Shown: positions 16,421 through 24,644, counted from the stretch's first letter. The stretch: 40,340 nt of DNA from Chryseobacterium rhizosphaerae (GCF_003385455.1 NZ_QNUF01000037.1:1-40340), one strand, 5' to 3'. Notes: generated from the sequence alone by a model not told the origin. Made by a program: numbers and translations.

Positions 16421-16656
16421 CTATTTTTTTAGTGATAAGACAAGTGAACACATTAACAATCTGATAATCAGTTCAATAAATTTACATTAAATATATTGAA
16501 TTTTTAATAGCCATAAATTATCGGCTATATAATCATCAGAAAAGAAGGGATTTCACCTTTAAATTCTTAAAACTTGTTAAAATTTATTAAATAAAATTAA
16601 AATGGATTTGTCTAAACCGGGAAATTATATTTATTTTAGTGCTTTAAAAATTTCTC

Positions 16657-17238
16657 ATGAAAAGATATAATTTATTGATTGTACTATTACTGCTTATTTT
16701 TAACGTTACAACAGCACAAAAGAAGAACTCTCCGGCTGCCGATCTCAGCATATTAAAGGAAACAAAATCAAAAATTGAAGCTACTGTTCCGTTGGTCGTT
16801 CAGCATCTTCAGAACATTGCTACCAAAGAAAGCGATAATAATATTGTCACAAACGGAAAAATTGCCGTGGGTAAAGAATATAAAATTTTGGAATCTGAAT
16901 GGTTTTTATACAGAAACAACATGAAAAACTGTATTCTTAATAATTCTTCAAAAAAAGCTAAAAAATGTATGGAGTACCACACTCAATACCTGAGAAATAC
17001 ATTAATCAATTACAATAACTATATTACAAACCTCACCAAAAAGAATGGATATTTAGGAGTGGAAGGGGATACAAAATTTGATTTTAAACCTGCAGAAATT
17101 GCTACAAAACTAAGTGAAGCCTATTTTAATGCTAATGATGCTGCCGGAAGAATGAAAGCAAATCAGAAAAGAGAATTTTTAGATCAGACCATGTCTGATG
17201 ATAATAAGCTAAGTCCTTATGCTCAATTAGCTCCATAA
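16657..17238 (+). CDS. Small secreted protein of unknown function
   Basis: A 193-residue protein with a signal peptide (1-20, ending VTTAQ). The mature part is largely helical and charged, with two Cys residues (in KNCILN and KKCMEYH) that could form a disulfide after export. No family was recognised. It is a single-gene unit: a strong terminator follows and the neighbour upstream is divergent. Codon use looks like that of its neighbours. Confidence 0.75.
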   Translation: MKRYNLLIVLLLLIFNVTTAQKKNSPAADLSILKETKSKIEATVPLVVQHLQNIATKESDNNIVTNGKIAVGKEYKILESEWFLYRNNMKNCILNNSSKKAKKCMEYHTQYLRNTLINYNNYITNLTKKNGYLGVEGDTKFDFKPAEIATKLSEAYFNANDAAGRMKANQKREFLDQTMSDDNKLSPYAQLAP

Positions 17239-17258
17239 TATAGAGGTAAATAAAAAAC

Positions 17259-17288
17259 AAAAGAGAATCACAAATGTGATTCTCTTTT
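17259..17288. terminator. Strong terminator after the secreted protein
   Basis: Perfect 14-base arms (17259-17272 and 17275-17288, AAAAGAGAATCACA) with a two-base loop, running into T on the plus strand. Confidence 0.9.
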
Positions 17289-17298
17289 TTATTTGAAG

Positions 17299-17430
17299 TA
17301 AAAAAATCTCCGCCAAGCAGTTTTGTGGTACTAATCATAAAACCGTGGGGAAAAAGTAGAAAATGAGGCGGAGATTAATTTTCTTTCACAAACCCTGTAA
17401 TCAGCTGTCCTAATTCTGATTATTCAGAGC
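17299..17430 (-). ncRNA. Candidate small RNA with its own promoter and terminator
   Basis: On the minus strand, TATTTTTG (17436-17443) is a TAnnTTTG box. The sequence after it forms a hairpin TAATCAG/CTGATTA (17398-17404 with 17416-17422) and ends in a ten-base stem AATCTCCGCC/GGCGGAGATT (17305-17314 with 17367-17376) followed by a T-run, as an intrinsic terminator does. A five-base GTTTT/AAAAC stem may sit inside that closing stem. The expected RNA is about 130 nt. I do not recognise it as tmRNA, SRP, RNase P or 6S RNA. A TTG lies 15 bases before the box, closer than ideal. A tail of mRNA or a degraded element is the alternative. Confidence 0.4.
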
Positions 17431-17663
17431 TCTTACAAAAATAGCCTTATGTCTCTTACAAGTGAAAGGATAAATGTAGAATTAAATAATAATAAATGTA
17501 GAAGTAATACTACTTTTTTATAGAAATAGATATGAAAATAAAAATATCCCTAATTGACATTTAAGGCGAAATCCTAAATCCCACCCGTAACAAAACTATA
17601 AAAAAATCAATACCTTACAATAAAAACTCCTCCAACCATCACTCTTAACTCTCAAGCCCTCAC

Positions 17664-18110
17664 CTATTTCCACCAGTGATAGTAGTTATGAAGTCCGTCA
17701 TATTCAAATCCGCAACGTGGGTAAAGGGTATTTCCAATATCATTGGTTTTCTCTGTTTCAAGCATCAGCCCACATGCACCGGTCTCTTCACACCATTGTT
17801 TGCTGCGGTCGATTAACGCTACAGAAAGACCTTTCCCTCTATAATCAGGATGTACAAACAGATCACTCAGCAGCCACTGTTTCTGTAATTTGGTATAATG
17901 AAAAAGCTTATAAAGCTGAACAAATCCTACGGCTTTTCCATCAGCCATAGCAAGAAACAGGTCTGATTCACTGTTTAGAAACCTTTCTTTTAAAAAGGCT
18001 TTTCCTTTTTCCAAATCTGATTCCTGTCTGTAAAAAATACGGTAAAGATTAAACAGTTCTGCTGTTTCATTTAGATCCTCAAGACCCGCTTTTTTAATTG
18101 TGTAATTCAT
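17664..18110 (-). CDS. GNAT family N-acetyltransferase
   Basis: A 148-residue acetyltransferase starting MNYTIKKAGLEDLNETAELF. Motif A is LSDLFVHPDYRGKGLSVALIDRSKQW, with the acetyl-CoA-binding RGKGL, and the C-terminal LYPRCGFEYDGLHNYYHWWK is typical of the group that includes small diamine or amino-acid acetyltransferases. The start at 18110 is preferred over a longer frame because a TAnnTTTG box (complement of 18137-18144) lies 27 bases upstream, inside the longer version. The substrate cannot be read from sequence. It is divergent from the oxygenase gene. Confidence 0.85.
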   Translation of the reverse strand: MNYTIKKAGLEDLNETAELFNLYRIFYRQESDLEKGKAFLKERFLNSESDLFLAMADGKAVGFVQLYKLFHYTKLQKQWLLSDLFVHPDYRGKGLSVALIDRSKQWCEETGACGLMLETEKTNDIGNTLYPRCGFEYDGLHNYYHWWK

Positions 18111-18136
18111 CGTTATATTTATTTGTATTAACGATG

Positions 18137-18144
18137 CAAAAGTA
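18137..18144 (-). promoter_or_regulatory. TACTTTTG promoter box of the GNAT gene
   Basis: A perfect TAnnTTTG box on the minus strand, giving a leader of about 20 bases before the start at 18110. It decides the start. No clear -33 TTG. Confidence 0.55.
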
Positions 18145-18295
18145 TCTTTAAATAAGATGGATCTTATCCTCCAGATTAAAGCTATATAGCTAGGCCAGCA
18201 TAAAGTCCGTTGGTTGTAATCCAACCTATTTTCCGCAAGTTCTGGATTTTATATCTATGAATAACATTGGATCTTTGCTGTATATAAACAAAATC

Positions 18296-19009
18296 ATGAC
18301 AGATATTATTCAAAAAATCAACAATACAGACTGGCACGCCATTACCGAAGCCATGCACCAAAACGGATATGCTATTATTCCTGATCTTTTATCGGATGAA
18401 GATTGTGAGATGTTGAAATCAAATTACCACCATTCAGAATCATACCGTAAAACCGTTGTTATGGCCCGGCACCGCTTTGGCTTAGGAGAGTATAAATATT
18501 TTAATTATCCTCTGCCCGAATTGATTCAAATCATTCGCACCGGTCTGTATCCCCATCTGGCTTCTATTGCCAATTCCTGGTTTAAAGCTTTACATATGGA
18601 TACGTCATTTCCATCAGAACATGCTGAATTTCTAAAACAATGCCACATTCATGGCCAGCAGAAAGCAACTGTTTTAATTTTAAAATATGAAAAAGGAGGT
18701 TTCAACACGTTACACCAGGATCTGTATGGAGACCTGTATTTTCCTATTCAGGTTGTTGCCCAGCTCAGCGAACCTGAAAAAGATTTTACCGGAGGGGAGT
18801 TTGTACTAACCCAGCAGGTCCCCAGAGCACAATCAAAAGCAATTGTTTTAAAACCCAGGAAAGGCGATCTGCTTATTTTCACGACCAATTTCAAGCCCGA
18901 AAAAGGAACAAAAGGCTATTACAGAATTAATATGAAACATGGAGTAAGCGAAGTAAAGGAGGGAAACCGATACGCCCTGGGTATCATTTTCCATGATGCA
19001 GTAAGCTAA
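18296..19009 (+). CDS. 2-oxoglutarate/Fe(II)-dependent oxygenase
   Basis: A 237-residue protein. The iron ligands are seen as H140-Q-D142 in LHQDLYGD and H215 in MKHGVSEV, with R225 (GNRYALG) ready to bind the 2-oxoglutarate carboxylate. The surrounding block (YFPIQVVAQLSEPEKDFTGGEFVLTQQ, then KGDLLIF) matches a small bacterial oxygenase family (Oxygenase-NA type). Substrate unknown. I used ATG 18296 (MTDIIQK); a start at 18257 in the same frame would add 13 residues and would cover a near-match promoter box (GATCTTTG). It is followed by the perfect palindrome at 19033-19078, then the Ada-like gene. Confidence 0.85.
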   Translation: MTDIIQKINNTDWHAITEAMHQNGYAIIPDLLSDEDCEMLKSNYHHSESYRKTVVMARHRFGLGEYKYFNYPLPELIQIIRTGLYPHLASIANSWFKALHMDTSFPSEHAEFLKQCHIHGQQKATVLILKYEKGGFNTLHQDLYGDLYFPIQVVAQLSEPEKDFTGGEFVLTQQVPRAQSKAIVLKPRKGDLLIFTTNFKPEKGTKGYYRINMKHGVSEVKEGNRYALGIIFHDAVS

Positions 19010-19032
19010 ATTAATCTGAATGCTGGAACACC

Positions 19033-19078
19033 GTAGTACAGGAAGCTGGAAGTCATGACTTCCAGCTTCCTGTACTAC
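19033..19078. repeat. Perfect 46-base palindrome
   Basis: The 23-base half-site GTAGTACAGGAAGCTGGAAG-TCA is followed directly by its exact complement, with no spacer. It lies 23 bases after the oxygenase stop and before the Ada-like gene. It could end the oxygenase transcript, but has only a weak T-run. It looks like a REP-type dispersed element or a recent duplication-inversion. The TCT-rich filler that follows (19080-19105) is like that in other gaps. Confidence 0.75.
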
Positions 19079-19110
19079 TTCTCTTCTAATCTCTAACCTC
19101 TTGCCAAAAA

Positions 19111-19368
19111 ATGATACAACATACCCTAATATCAGCTCCTATACTAAGAAGCAAAATCCGATCGCTGGAAATTCGTTTTGCCGGAAATAAAAACCTGAAA
19201 ATCTATGGTTTACTCCAGTGTAGATCTGGGAAAAGAATGAAAAGAGAAAACAGAGTCTTCTTTGCGACGGAACAGGAAGCACTGCAAAATAACTTCCGCC
19301 CTTGTGGACACTGTATGAAAAATGAATATAAAAAATGGAAAGAGAAACATATGAGCTCTAAAGGGTGA
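19111..19368 (+). CDS. Small stand-alone Ada-type zinc-binding domain protein
   Basis: An 85-residue protein matching the N-terminal metal-binding domain of the Ada DNA-repair protein: IYGLLQCRSGKRMKRENRVFF, then EQEALQNNFRPCGHCM. Of the four Ada zinc ligands, three are visible (C37, C65, C68); the second, four residues after the first, is Lys41. No methyltransferase or AraC domain follows, so methyl transfer from phosphotriesters is unlikely or altered. The frame is intact, so this may be a stable small family rather than a remnant. Cytoplasmic; role unknown. Confidence 0.75.
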   Translation: MIQHTLISAPILRSKIRSLEIRFAGNKNLKIYGLLQCRSGKRMKRENRVFFATEQEALQNNFRPCGHCMKNEYKKWKEKHMSSKG

Positions 19369-19446
19369 GTAGAAAACCTTATATTGAATGTTGTACCAAT
19401 CTATACACACTAATAAGATAAGCATTTGAGAGAATTTGTTTTTTTA

Positions 19447-19480
19447 TTGAACCGACTAAAGTCCGTTCCTATTCAATATA
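19447..19480. repeat. Imperfect hairpin with TAAAGTCCGTT word
   Basis: ATTGAACCGACTAAAGTCCG-type sequence folds back on itself (AACcGACT with AGTCcGTT). The 11-base word TAAAGTCCGTT also occurs at 18201-18211. This suggests a small dispersed element; only two copies are in the window. Confidence 0.3.
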
Positions 19481-19527
19481 TCCTATAGAGTTCTTAGTTG
19501 ATGTGGGCAGATAAAGAATAAAAAAAG

Positions 19528-19551
19528 AGAAGCAATCATGATTGCTTCTCT
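19528..19551 (-). terminator. Terminator of the tRNA cluster
   Basis: A 24-base perfect palindrome (GAGAAGCAATCA and its complement). On the minus strand it runs into CTTTTTTTATTC. It lies eight bases beyond the last tRNA gene. Confidence 0.85.
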
Positions 19552-19558
19552 CATTGAG

Positions 19559-19631
<73 letters not shown>

Positions 19632-19669
19632 GTGTATTTTTAGAGTGCCTACCGAAAGCACTTACTTAG
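19632..19669 (-). repeat. tRNA spacer with hairpin AGTGC...GCACT
   Basis: A 38-base spacer. Relative to the next two spacers both partners of one stem pair have changed (C-G here, T-A there), which keeps the hairpin. The spacers at 19743-19780, 19854-19891 and 19965-20003 (39 bases) are its relatives. Confidence 0.7.
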
Positions 19670-19742
<73 letters not shown>

Positions 19743-19780
19743 GTGTATTTTTAGAGTGTCTACCGAAAACACTTACTTAG

Positions 19781-19853
<73 letters not shown>

Positions 19854-19891
19854 GTGTATTTTTAGAGTGTCTACCGAAAACACTTACTTAG

Positions 19892-19964
<73 letters not shown>

Positions 19965-20003
19965 GTGTATTTTTAGAGTGCTTACCGAAAGCACTAAACT
20001 TAG

Positions 20004-20076
<73 letters not shown>

Positions 20077-20087
20077 ATATTGGATTG

Positions 20088-20095
20088 CAAATGTA
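20088..20095 (-). promoter_or_regulatory. TACATTTG promoter box of the tRNA array
   Basis: A perfect TAnnTTTG box on the minus strand, 11 bases upstream of the first tRNA. Only one such box is seen and the 38-39-base spacers have none, so all five genes are probably cut from a single precursor. Confidence 0.6.
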
Positions 20096-20165
20096 CGACT
20101 TTTTTTTAAAAATCCTAATTTTTCTTTTAAATAAAGGACTTTTATGAAAACTATTTTATTATTTG

Positions 20166-20173
20166 TATCTTTG
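20166..20173 (+). promoter_or_regulatory. TATCTTTG promoter box at the start of the YciO/Sua5-type gene
   Basis: A perfect TAnnTTTG box ends four bases before ATG 20178. Transcription would start at or within a few bases of that ATG, so the message may be leaderless. It also rules out the longer TTG start at 20163. Confidence 0.5.
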
Positions 20174-20177
20174 TTTT

Positions 20178-20789
20178 ATGGCAAAAATACTAAAAATCTA
20201 CCCGGATAATCCTCAGGAAAATCTTGTAAACGAGGTTATTAAAACACTCAATAACGGAGGGCTTATTATCTATCCTTCGGATACAATTTATGCGTTAGGC
20301 TGTAATATTTTTGATATAAAAGCCATGGAAAAACTGGCCCAATTGAAAAAAATGAAGCTGGAAAAGGCGAAATTTTCAATAATATGTAATGATCTCAGCC
20401 ATCTTTCTGACTTTACGAGACCTATTGACACCTCCATATTCAGGTTTCTGAAAAGTCACCTGCCAGGACCTTTTACGTTTATCCTTGAAGCTAATAAAAG
20501 TTTACCTTTAGCTTATAAAGGACACAAAACAATTGGTATCCGTGTTCCGGATCATCCGATTCCGCAGCTTATTGTTGAAAAATTAGGACATCCAATTGCT
20601 TCAACCTCTATAAGGGATGATGATGAAATTATTGAATACTCTACAGATCCTGAACTGATTGCTGAAAAATACGACCATCTTGTAGATATTGTCATTGACT
20701 CGGGATATGGTGATAATATAGCTTCTACCATTGTAGATCTTACTTCAGGAGAACCGGAAATCATCCGTCAGGGGAAAGGAATAGTATAG
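20178..20789 (+). CDS. YciO/Sua5/YrdC-family protein (threonylcarbamoyl-AMP synthase-like)
   Basis: A 203-residue protein of the YrdC-like fold: GGLIIYPSDTIYALGCNIFD, then the lysine-rich KKMKLEKAKFSII, then SHLPGPFTFIL, GIRVPDHP and ASTSIRDDDE. The domain binds ATP, threonine and bicarbonate in TsaC/Sua5 and starts the t6A37 tRNA modification. The KKMKLEKAKFS segment in place of KRxxxKPL points to the YciO branch, whose exact activity is debated. It has no C-terminal Sua5 domain. The start at 20178 follows from the promoter box. Adjacent tRNA genes are divergent, probably by chance. Confidence 0.82.
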   Translation: MAKILKIYPDNPQENLVNEVIKTLNNGGLIIYPSDTIYALGCNIFDIKAMEKLAQLKKMKLEKAKFSIICNDLSHLSDFTRPIDTSIFRFLKSHLPGPFTFILEANKSLPLAYKGHKTIGIRVPDHPIPQLIVEKLGHPIASTSIRDDDEIIEYSTDPELIAEKYDHLVDIVIDSGYGDNIASTIVDLTSGEPEIIRQGKGIV

Positions 20790-21044
20790 CCCGTTTCAAT
20801 ACCTGAGATATCACGTCTTAACAGAATATTTCATAAGAATACGGCCATATTTGCATTTTTGCCTTCGTATCGCTGTGATTACCTGTTCTGTTCTGCCGCT
20901 TACCTATTGAAAAATTTTTGCCCTATTGTATTAAGAAAAACATTCAAACTTTAAGATTCTGTTCAATGCCATTGCACTATTAACTTTATTTCTGTGATGG
21001 CCCTGAATTTATGGATTAAAAAAACTTATCTGTATTTTAACATT

Positions 21045-21803
21045 ATGAAAATTGTAACATCACCTGCCAAATTAATGAACGTAGAAAATTCAACGGACCT
21101 GTTGAAATCCTCTACTCCAAGATTCATTGAAGATGCAGCACTTATACAGTCTTATTTAAAAGAAAAATCACCAAAATATCTTTCCGAATTAATGGAAATA
21201 TCAACCAAGCTGGCTGATGAAAACTGGGAAAGAAATCAAAAATGGAAATCCAAACCTACTGCCAAAGAGTCTGCACCAGCCCTATTTGCTTTCACAGGGG
21301 AAGTGTACAGAGGTTTAGATGCCAAAACCCTTGATAAAGCTTCTATAGATTATCTGCAAAAAAATCACAGAATGCTTTCCGGATTATATGGTCTCTTGAA
21401 ACCCTCTGATAAAGTAATGCTTTACAGGCTTGAAATGGGACGTCCTTTTGAGTTTGAGCATTATAAAAACCTATATGCATTCTGGAGAGAAAAAATTACT
21501 GAACAGCTGAATTCTGAAATGAAAAAAGGAGAAATTCTTCTTCATCTTGCCAGCAATGAATATGGAAAGGTCATTGACCGAAAAAAATTAAATCACACCG
21601 TAGTTGATTTTGATTTTTATGAATTAAAAGACGGTAAACTAAAAACAATAGTGGTATACACCAAACATGCGAGAGGTCTTGTGGTGAGGTTCTGTGCCGA
21701 AACGAATGCCCAAACGCTCAACGATGTAAAATCCTTCAATTATGAAGGTTACAGAATTGACGAAGATAAATCTACAGATACAAAACTGGTTTTTACAAGA
21801 TAG
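21045..21803 (+). CDS. yaaA: Peroxide stress protein YaaA (UPF0246)
   Basis: A 252-residue protein with the family N-terminus MKIVTSPAKLMNVE and the later blocks ALFAFTGEVYRGLDAKTL, LYGLLKPSDKVMLYRLEMG and LLHLASNEYGKVID. E. coli YaaA binds DNA and lowers damage from hydrogen peroxide by limiting free iron. I took the start at 21045, where the family begins; a longer frame from 20994 adds 17 residues with no conservation. The next gene starts on the base after the stop codon (TAG-ATG), so translation is probably coupled to prmC. Confidence 0.9.
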   Translation: MKIVTSPAKLMNVENSTDLLKSSTPRFIEDAALIQSYLKEKSPKYLSELMEISTKLADENWERNQKWKSKPTAKESAPALFAFTGEVYRGLDAKTLDKASIDYLQKNHRMLSGLYGLLKPSDKVMLYRLEMGRPFEFEHYKNLYAFWREKITEQLNSEMKKGEILLHLASNEYGKVIDRKKLNHTVVDFDFYELKDGKLKTIVVYTKHARGLVVRFCAETNAQTLNDVKSFNYEGYRIDEDKSTDTKLVFTR

Positions 21804-22739
21804 ATGACAATTTCAGCTTTTAAAAAATATTTCAAAGAAACACTTTCCGACCTTTATACTGAGTCGGAAAGTGCTTTTTTATCCTCGCTATTTATTCATA
21901 AAATTGTAGGCTTTGATCATTTTCAGCAAAGAAGATTTTCTGAACAGGAGCTTTTAATTGAAGATGAAAATCAACTTTCCAGCTTAGTATCCGAACTGAA
22001 GACCGGAAGACCTTATCAGCAGATTCTGGGTGAAACAGAGTTTTATGGAATGAAATTCTTTGTAGATGAAAATGTCCTGATTCCCCGTCCTGAAACGGAA
22101 GAACTGCTGGAAATAGCTATTTCTGAGATCAAAAAATACCTTTCCAATGTTATGGGTAGCGATATAAAATCTGAAAGTTTAGATGTAAAGTGGACTGAAA
22201 AAGCTCCGCATGCTTCCAATGATGAGAAAAAGGAGACTAGAACACTAAAAATCCTGGATATCGGAACAGGAAGTGGTGTCATTCCTTTGGTGTTAAAAAA
22301 GCACTTTCCTGACGCTGAAGTCTCATCGGTAGATTTTTCTGAAAAAGCATTATCTACAGCTCAAAAAAATGCAGAGCTCCACCAGCTGAACATCAACTTC
22401 ATTCACGCTGATTATCTTGGTTTTGAACCCGCTGAAAGGTATGATATTATTATCTCAAATCCTCCTTATATAGGAATAGAGGAAGAGGTTGAGATTGCAG
22501 ATTCAGTAAAAGAATTTGAGCCCAAAATGGCTCTTTTCTCTCCTACTTCTGATGCCCTGATCTTTTACAGAAAAATTGCAGAAGACTGTAAAAAGTATTT
22601 GAATGATCACGGTCTATTATTTTTAGAAATCAATCAGAAGCTGGGTCCGGAAACCTTGGGATTGTATAGTGATTTTTCCCAGGCAGAGCTATTGAAGGAT
22701 TTATCTGACAATGACAGGTTTATCTATGGAAGGAAATAG
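21804..22739 (+). CDS. prmC: Peptide chain release factor N5-glutamine methyltransferase
   Basis: A 311-residue protein. The helical N-terminal domain (about 1-110) includes GRPYQQILGETEFYGMKFFVDENVLIPRPETEELLE. The SAM-binding motif LDIGTGSGVIPL is at 151-162, and NPPY at 219-222 is the glutamine-binding catalytic motif. It methylates the GGQ glutamine of release factors RF1 and RF2. It is about 25-30 residues longer than usual; the extra lies at about 112-147, a charged segment between the two domains. It directly abuts yaaA. Confidence 0.93.
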   Translation: MTISAFKKYFKETLSDLYTESESAFLSSLFIHKIVGFDHFQQRRFSEQELLIEDENQLSSLVSELKTGRPYQQILGETEFYGMKFFVDENVLIPRPETEELLEIAISEIKKYLSNVMGSDIKSESLDVKWTEKAPHASNDEKKETRTLKILDIGTGSGVIPLVLKKHFPDAEVSSVDFSEKALSTAQKNAELHQLNINFIHADYLGFEPAERYDIIISNPPYIGIEEEVEIADSVKEFEPKMALFSPTSDALIFYRKIAEDCKKYLNDHGLLFLEINQKLGPETLGLYSDFSQAELLKDLSDNDRFIYGRK

Positions 22740-22766
22740 GTACATTTACTTCCATAAAGTATACCC

Positions 22767-23801
22767 ATGAAAATTTCCTTATTCAATATTGTAATCTGTG
22801 CTTCAGTAGGTTTACAACTTATCTCCTGTAAACAGCAGACACCTCAGGCTGTTATTGATCAGTATCATCGTAACGGAGAACTGGATGGTTCTGTTTTAGT
22901 GGTAAAGAACAATAAGACTGTATATGATTCTGCATTGGGATTCAGTAATATTGAAAAAGGGTTAAAAACGGATAAAAACACTTCTTTTTATATAGCTTCA
23001 TTAAGCAAATCTTTTACTGCAGCTGCTGTTATACAACTTCAGGAAAAGGGATTACTGGACTATGATGATAAAGCTTCTCACTACGTGGAACTTCCTGAAT
23101 ATGCAAAGGACGTCAGTATAAGACAGCTTTTAAATCATACTTCAGGAATTAAAGATTATGAATCTCTACTCTCTGGTAAAAAAGCACTGACTAACCAGGA
23201 TGTTATCGGTTGGCTGAAGAGCCTGAAAAAACTAGAATTTGCTTCGGGAAGCCAGTTTGAATACAGCAACAGCGGATATATTATTTTGTCTCAGATCATT
23301 CAAAATATTTCACAAAAGTCTTATAAAGAATATATTACTGAGCATATTATTGCCCCTTTACAAATGAATCATACTTATGTTTATGATTCATCTACTGTTA
23401 TTGAAAACAAAGCCTTAGGTTATAACCAACACAAAAAACCTGATGATTATTCAATTTTAACCACAGGAGACGGAGGGATCTACTCTACTCCTGGAGATCT
23501 TTATCAGTATGATCAGGCATTGCGAAATTTCACACTGATCAATAAAGCCAATACAGCTCTCATGTACACTCCAGCTGTTCTAACCAATGGAGAGACCTCC
23601 AATTATGGATTCGGGTGGTATATAGAAAACACCGGGAGCGGAAAGGTGGTAAGCCACACGGGTGGCCTCAACGGTTTCAGGGCTTTATTCTGGAGAGATC
23701 TACAACATAACAGCTGCATCATTGCTCTGACCAATCAGGGGGATGCATTTCCGTTGCATGATTTCTTAAAAGATATGAAAAAAGCGATTCAGGAAAATTA
23801 A
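22767..23801 (+). CDS. Class C beta-lactamase-like serine hydrolase, lipoprotein
   Basis: A 344-residue protein. LQLISC at 16-21 is a lipobox with Cys21, so it is probably a membrane-anchored lipoprotein. The three serine hydrolase signatures are S78-L-S-K81, Y166-S-N168 and H297-T-G-G300, in the class C/PBP (S12) order. HTGG instead of KTG is typical of esterases and peptidases of this superfamily rather than true beta-lactamases. Substrate unknown. It starts 28 bases after prmC and may be part of the same transcript. Confidence 0.88.
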   Translation: MKISLFNIVICASVGLQLISCKQQTPQAVIDQYHRNGELDGSVLVVKNNKTVYDSALGFSNIEKGLKTDKNTSFYIASLSKSFTAAAVIQLQEKGLLDYDDKASHYVELPEYAKDVSIRQLLNHTSGIKDYESLLSGKKALTNQDVIGWLKSLKKLEFASGSQFEYSNSGYIILSQIIQNISQKSYKEYITEHIIAPLQMNHTYVYDSSTVIENKALGYNQHKKPDDYSILTTGDGGIYSTPGDLYQYDQALRNFTLINKANTALMYTPAVLTNGETSNYGFGWYIENTGSGKVVSHTGGLNGFRALFWRDLQHNSCIIALTNQGDAFPLHDFLKDMKKAIQEN

Positions 23802-23833
23802 AAACAGGTCTTTTACAGCTTTAAGGTTTGCAT

Positions 23834-23841
23834 TATCTTTG
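23834..23841 (+). promoter_or_regulatory. TATCTTTG promoter box of the DUF4180 gene
   Basis: A perfect TAnnTTTG box 20 bases before the start at 23862. No clear -33 element. Confidence 0.5.
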
Positions 23842-23861
23842 ATATTTATAAACAGATAACG

Positions 23862-24221
23862 ATGTTAATCAAATCACATACTATCAACAATATAAAAATA
23901 GCGGAAGTAATTTCTGACGACATGCTCATTCAGTCTGCACAGGATGGTCTGGACCTCATGGGTAATATTTATTATCAGGGATTTGATAAAATCGTCCTTT
24001 ATGAAAAAAATATTACTCCAGAATTTTTTGATCTGAAGACAAAAATAGCCGGTGAAATACTGCAAAAATTCTCAAATTACCGTATCGGACTGGCTATAGT
24101 AGGAGATTTCAGCCAATATCAGAGTCAAAGCATGAAAGATTTTATTTTTGAAAGCAATAAGACAAAACATATTAATTTTGTTGTCATGCTGGAAGAAGCT
24201 TTGGAAAATCTAAGCAGATAA
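23862..24221 (+). CDS. DUF4180 protein
   Basis: A 119-residue cytoplasmic protein. The pattern AEVISDDMLIQSAQDGLDLMGNIYYQGFDKIVLYEKNI, ending in FSNYRIGLAIVGDFSQYQSQSMKDFIFESNKTKHINFV, matches the DUF4180 family, which may be related to STAS-like folds. Its function is unknown. It has its own promoter box. Confidence 0.75.
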   Translation: MLIKSHTINNIKIAEVISDDMLIQSAQDGLDLMGNIYYQGFDKIVLYEKNITPEFFDLKTKIAGEILQKFSNYRIGLAIVGDFSQYQSQSMKDFIFESNKTKHINFVVMLEEALENLSR

Positions 24222-24332
24222 TATTTTCAATTCTCTCCTGAGAATTCAAATATTCAACAAAACAGGCATCAGCCAAAAACATAACAACATCCTATCACTC
24301 AAAGCTCTCCAGCGTTAAAGTATCTGATGTCA

Positions 24333-24488
24333 TCATCCATCATCTACTTTATTATTTGATCCCTGACTTTCATATTGAAAGTCTAAAGGTTTCTTTATTC
24401 TCCATTTTCCAGAGCATCTTATAAAGAATTCAACGTGTTTAAGTTTATATTCTGGAGCTAAATTCCACTCAATAATTAAAAAAATCAA
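24333..24488 (-). pseudogene. Short protein-like frame, possible gene remnant
   Basis: A 51-residue frame on the minus strand, with no ATG (earliest possible start TTG at 24488; stop upstream in frame). The translation (EWNLAPEYKLKHVEFFIRCS, then GKWRIKKPLDFQYESQGSNN) has a balanced composition unlike random AT-rich translation. No family recognised. It may be the tail of a lost gene. Confidence 0.25.
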
Positions 24489-24644
24489 TTTAGTGGATTA
24501 GTTTCTTATGCCAGTAAAAATAAAATAAAACTAAACAAATTGTATAATAGGTAAAAAATTAAGTCTAAAATAACATTTTAACTAAAAAAATAATTTAATA
24601 AAATTTTAATCACAATAATACGCTGAAATAAAATGAATTATTCG

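Noticed and set aside
17132..17338. 68-codon minus-strand frame starting MISTTKLLGG
   Set aside because: It crosses the two terminator hairpins and the end of an oppositely read gene; the sequence is better explained by RNA structure.
18111..18224. Longer start for the GNAT protein
   Set aside because: The extra part contains the promoter box and does not look like the family.
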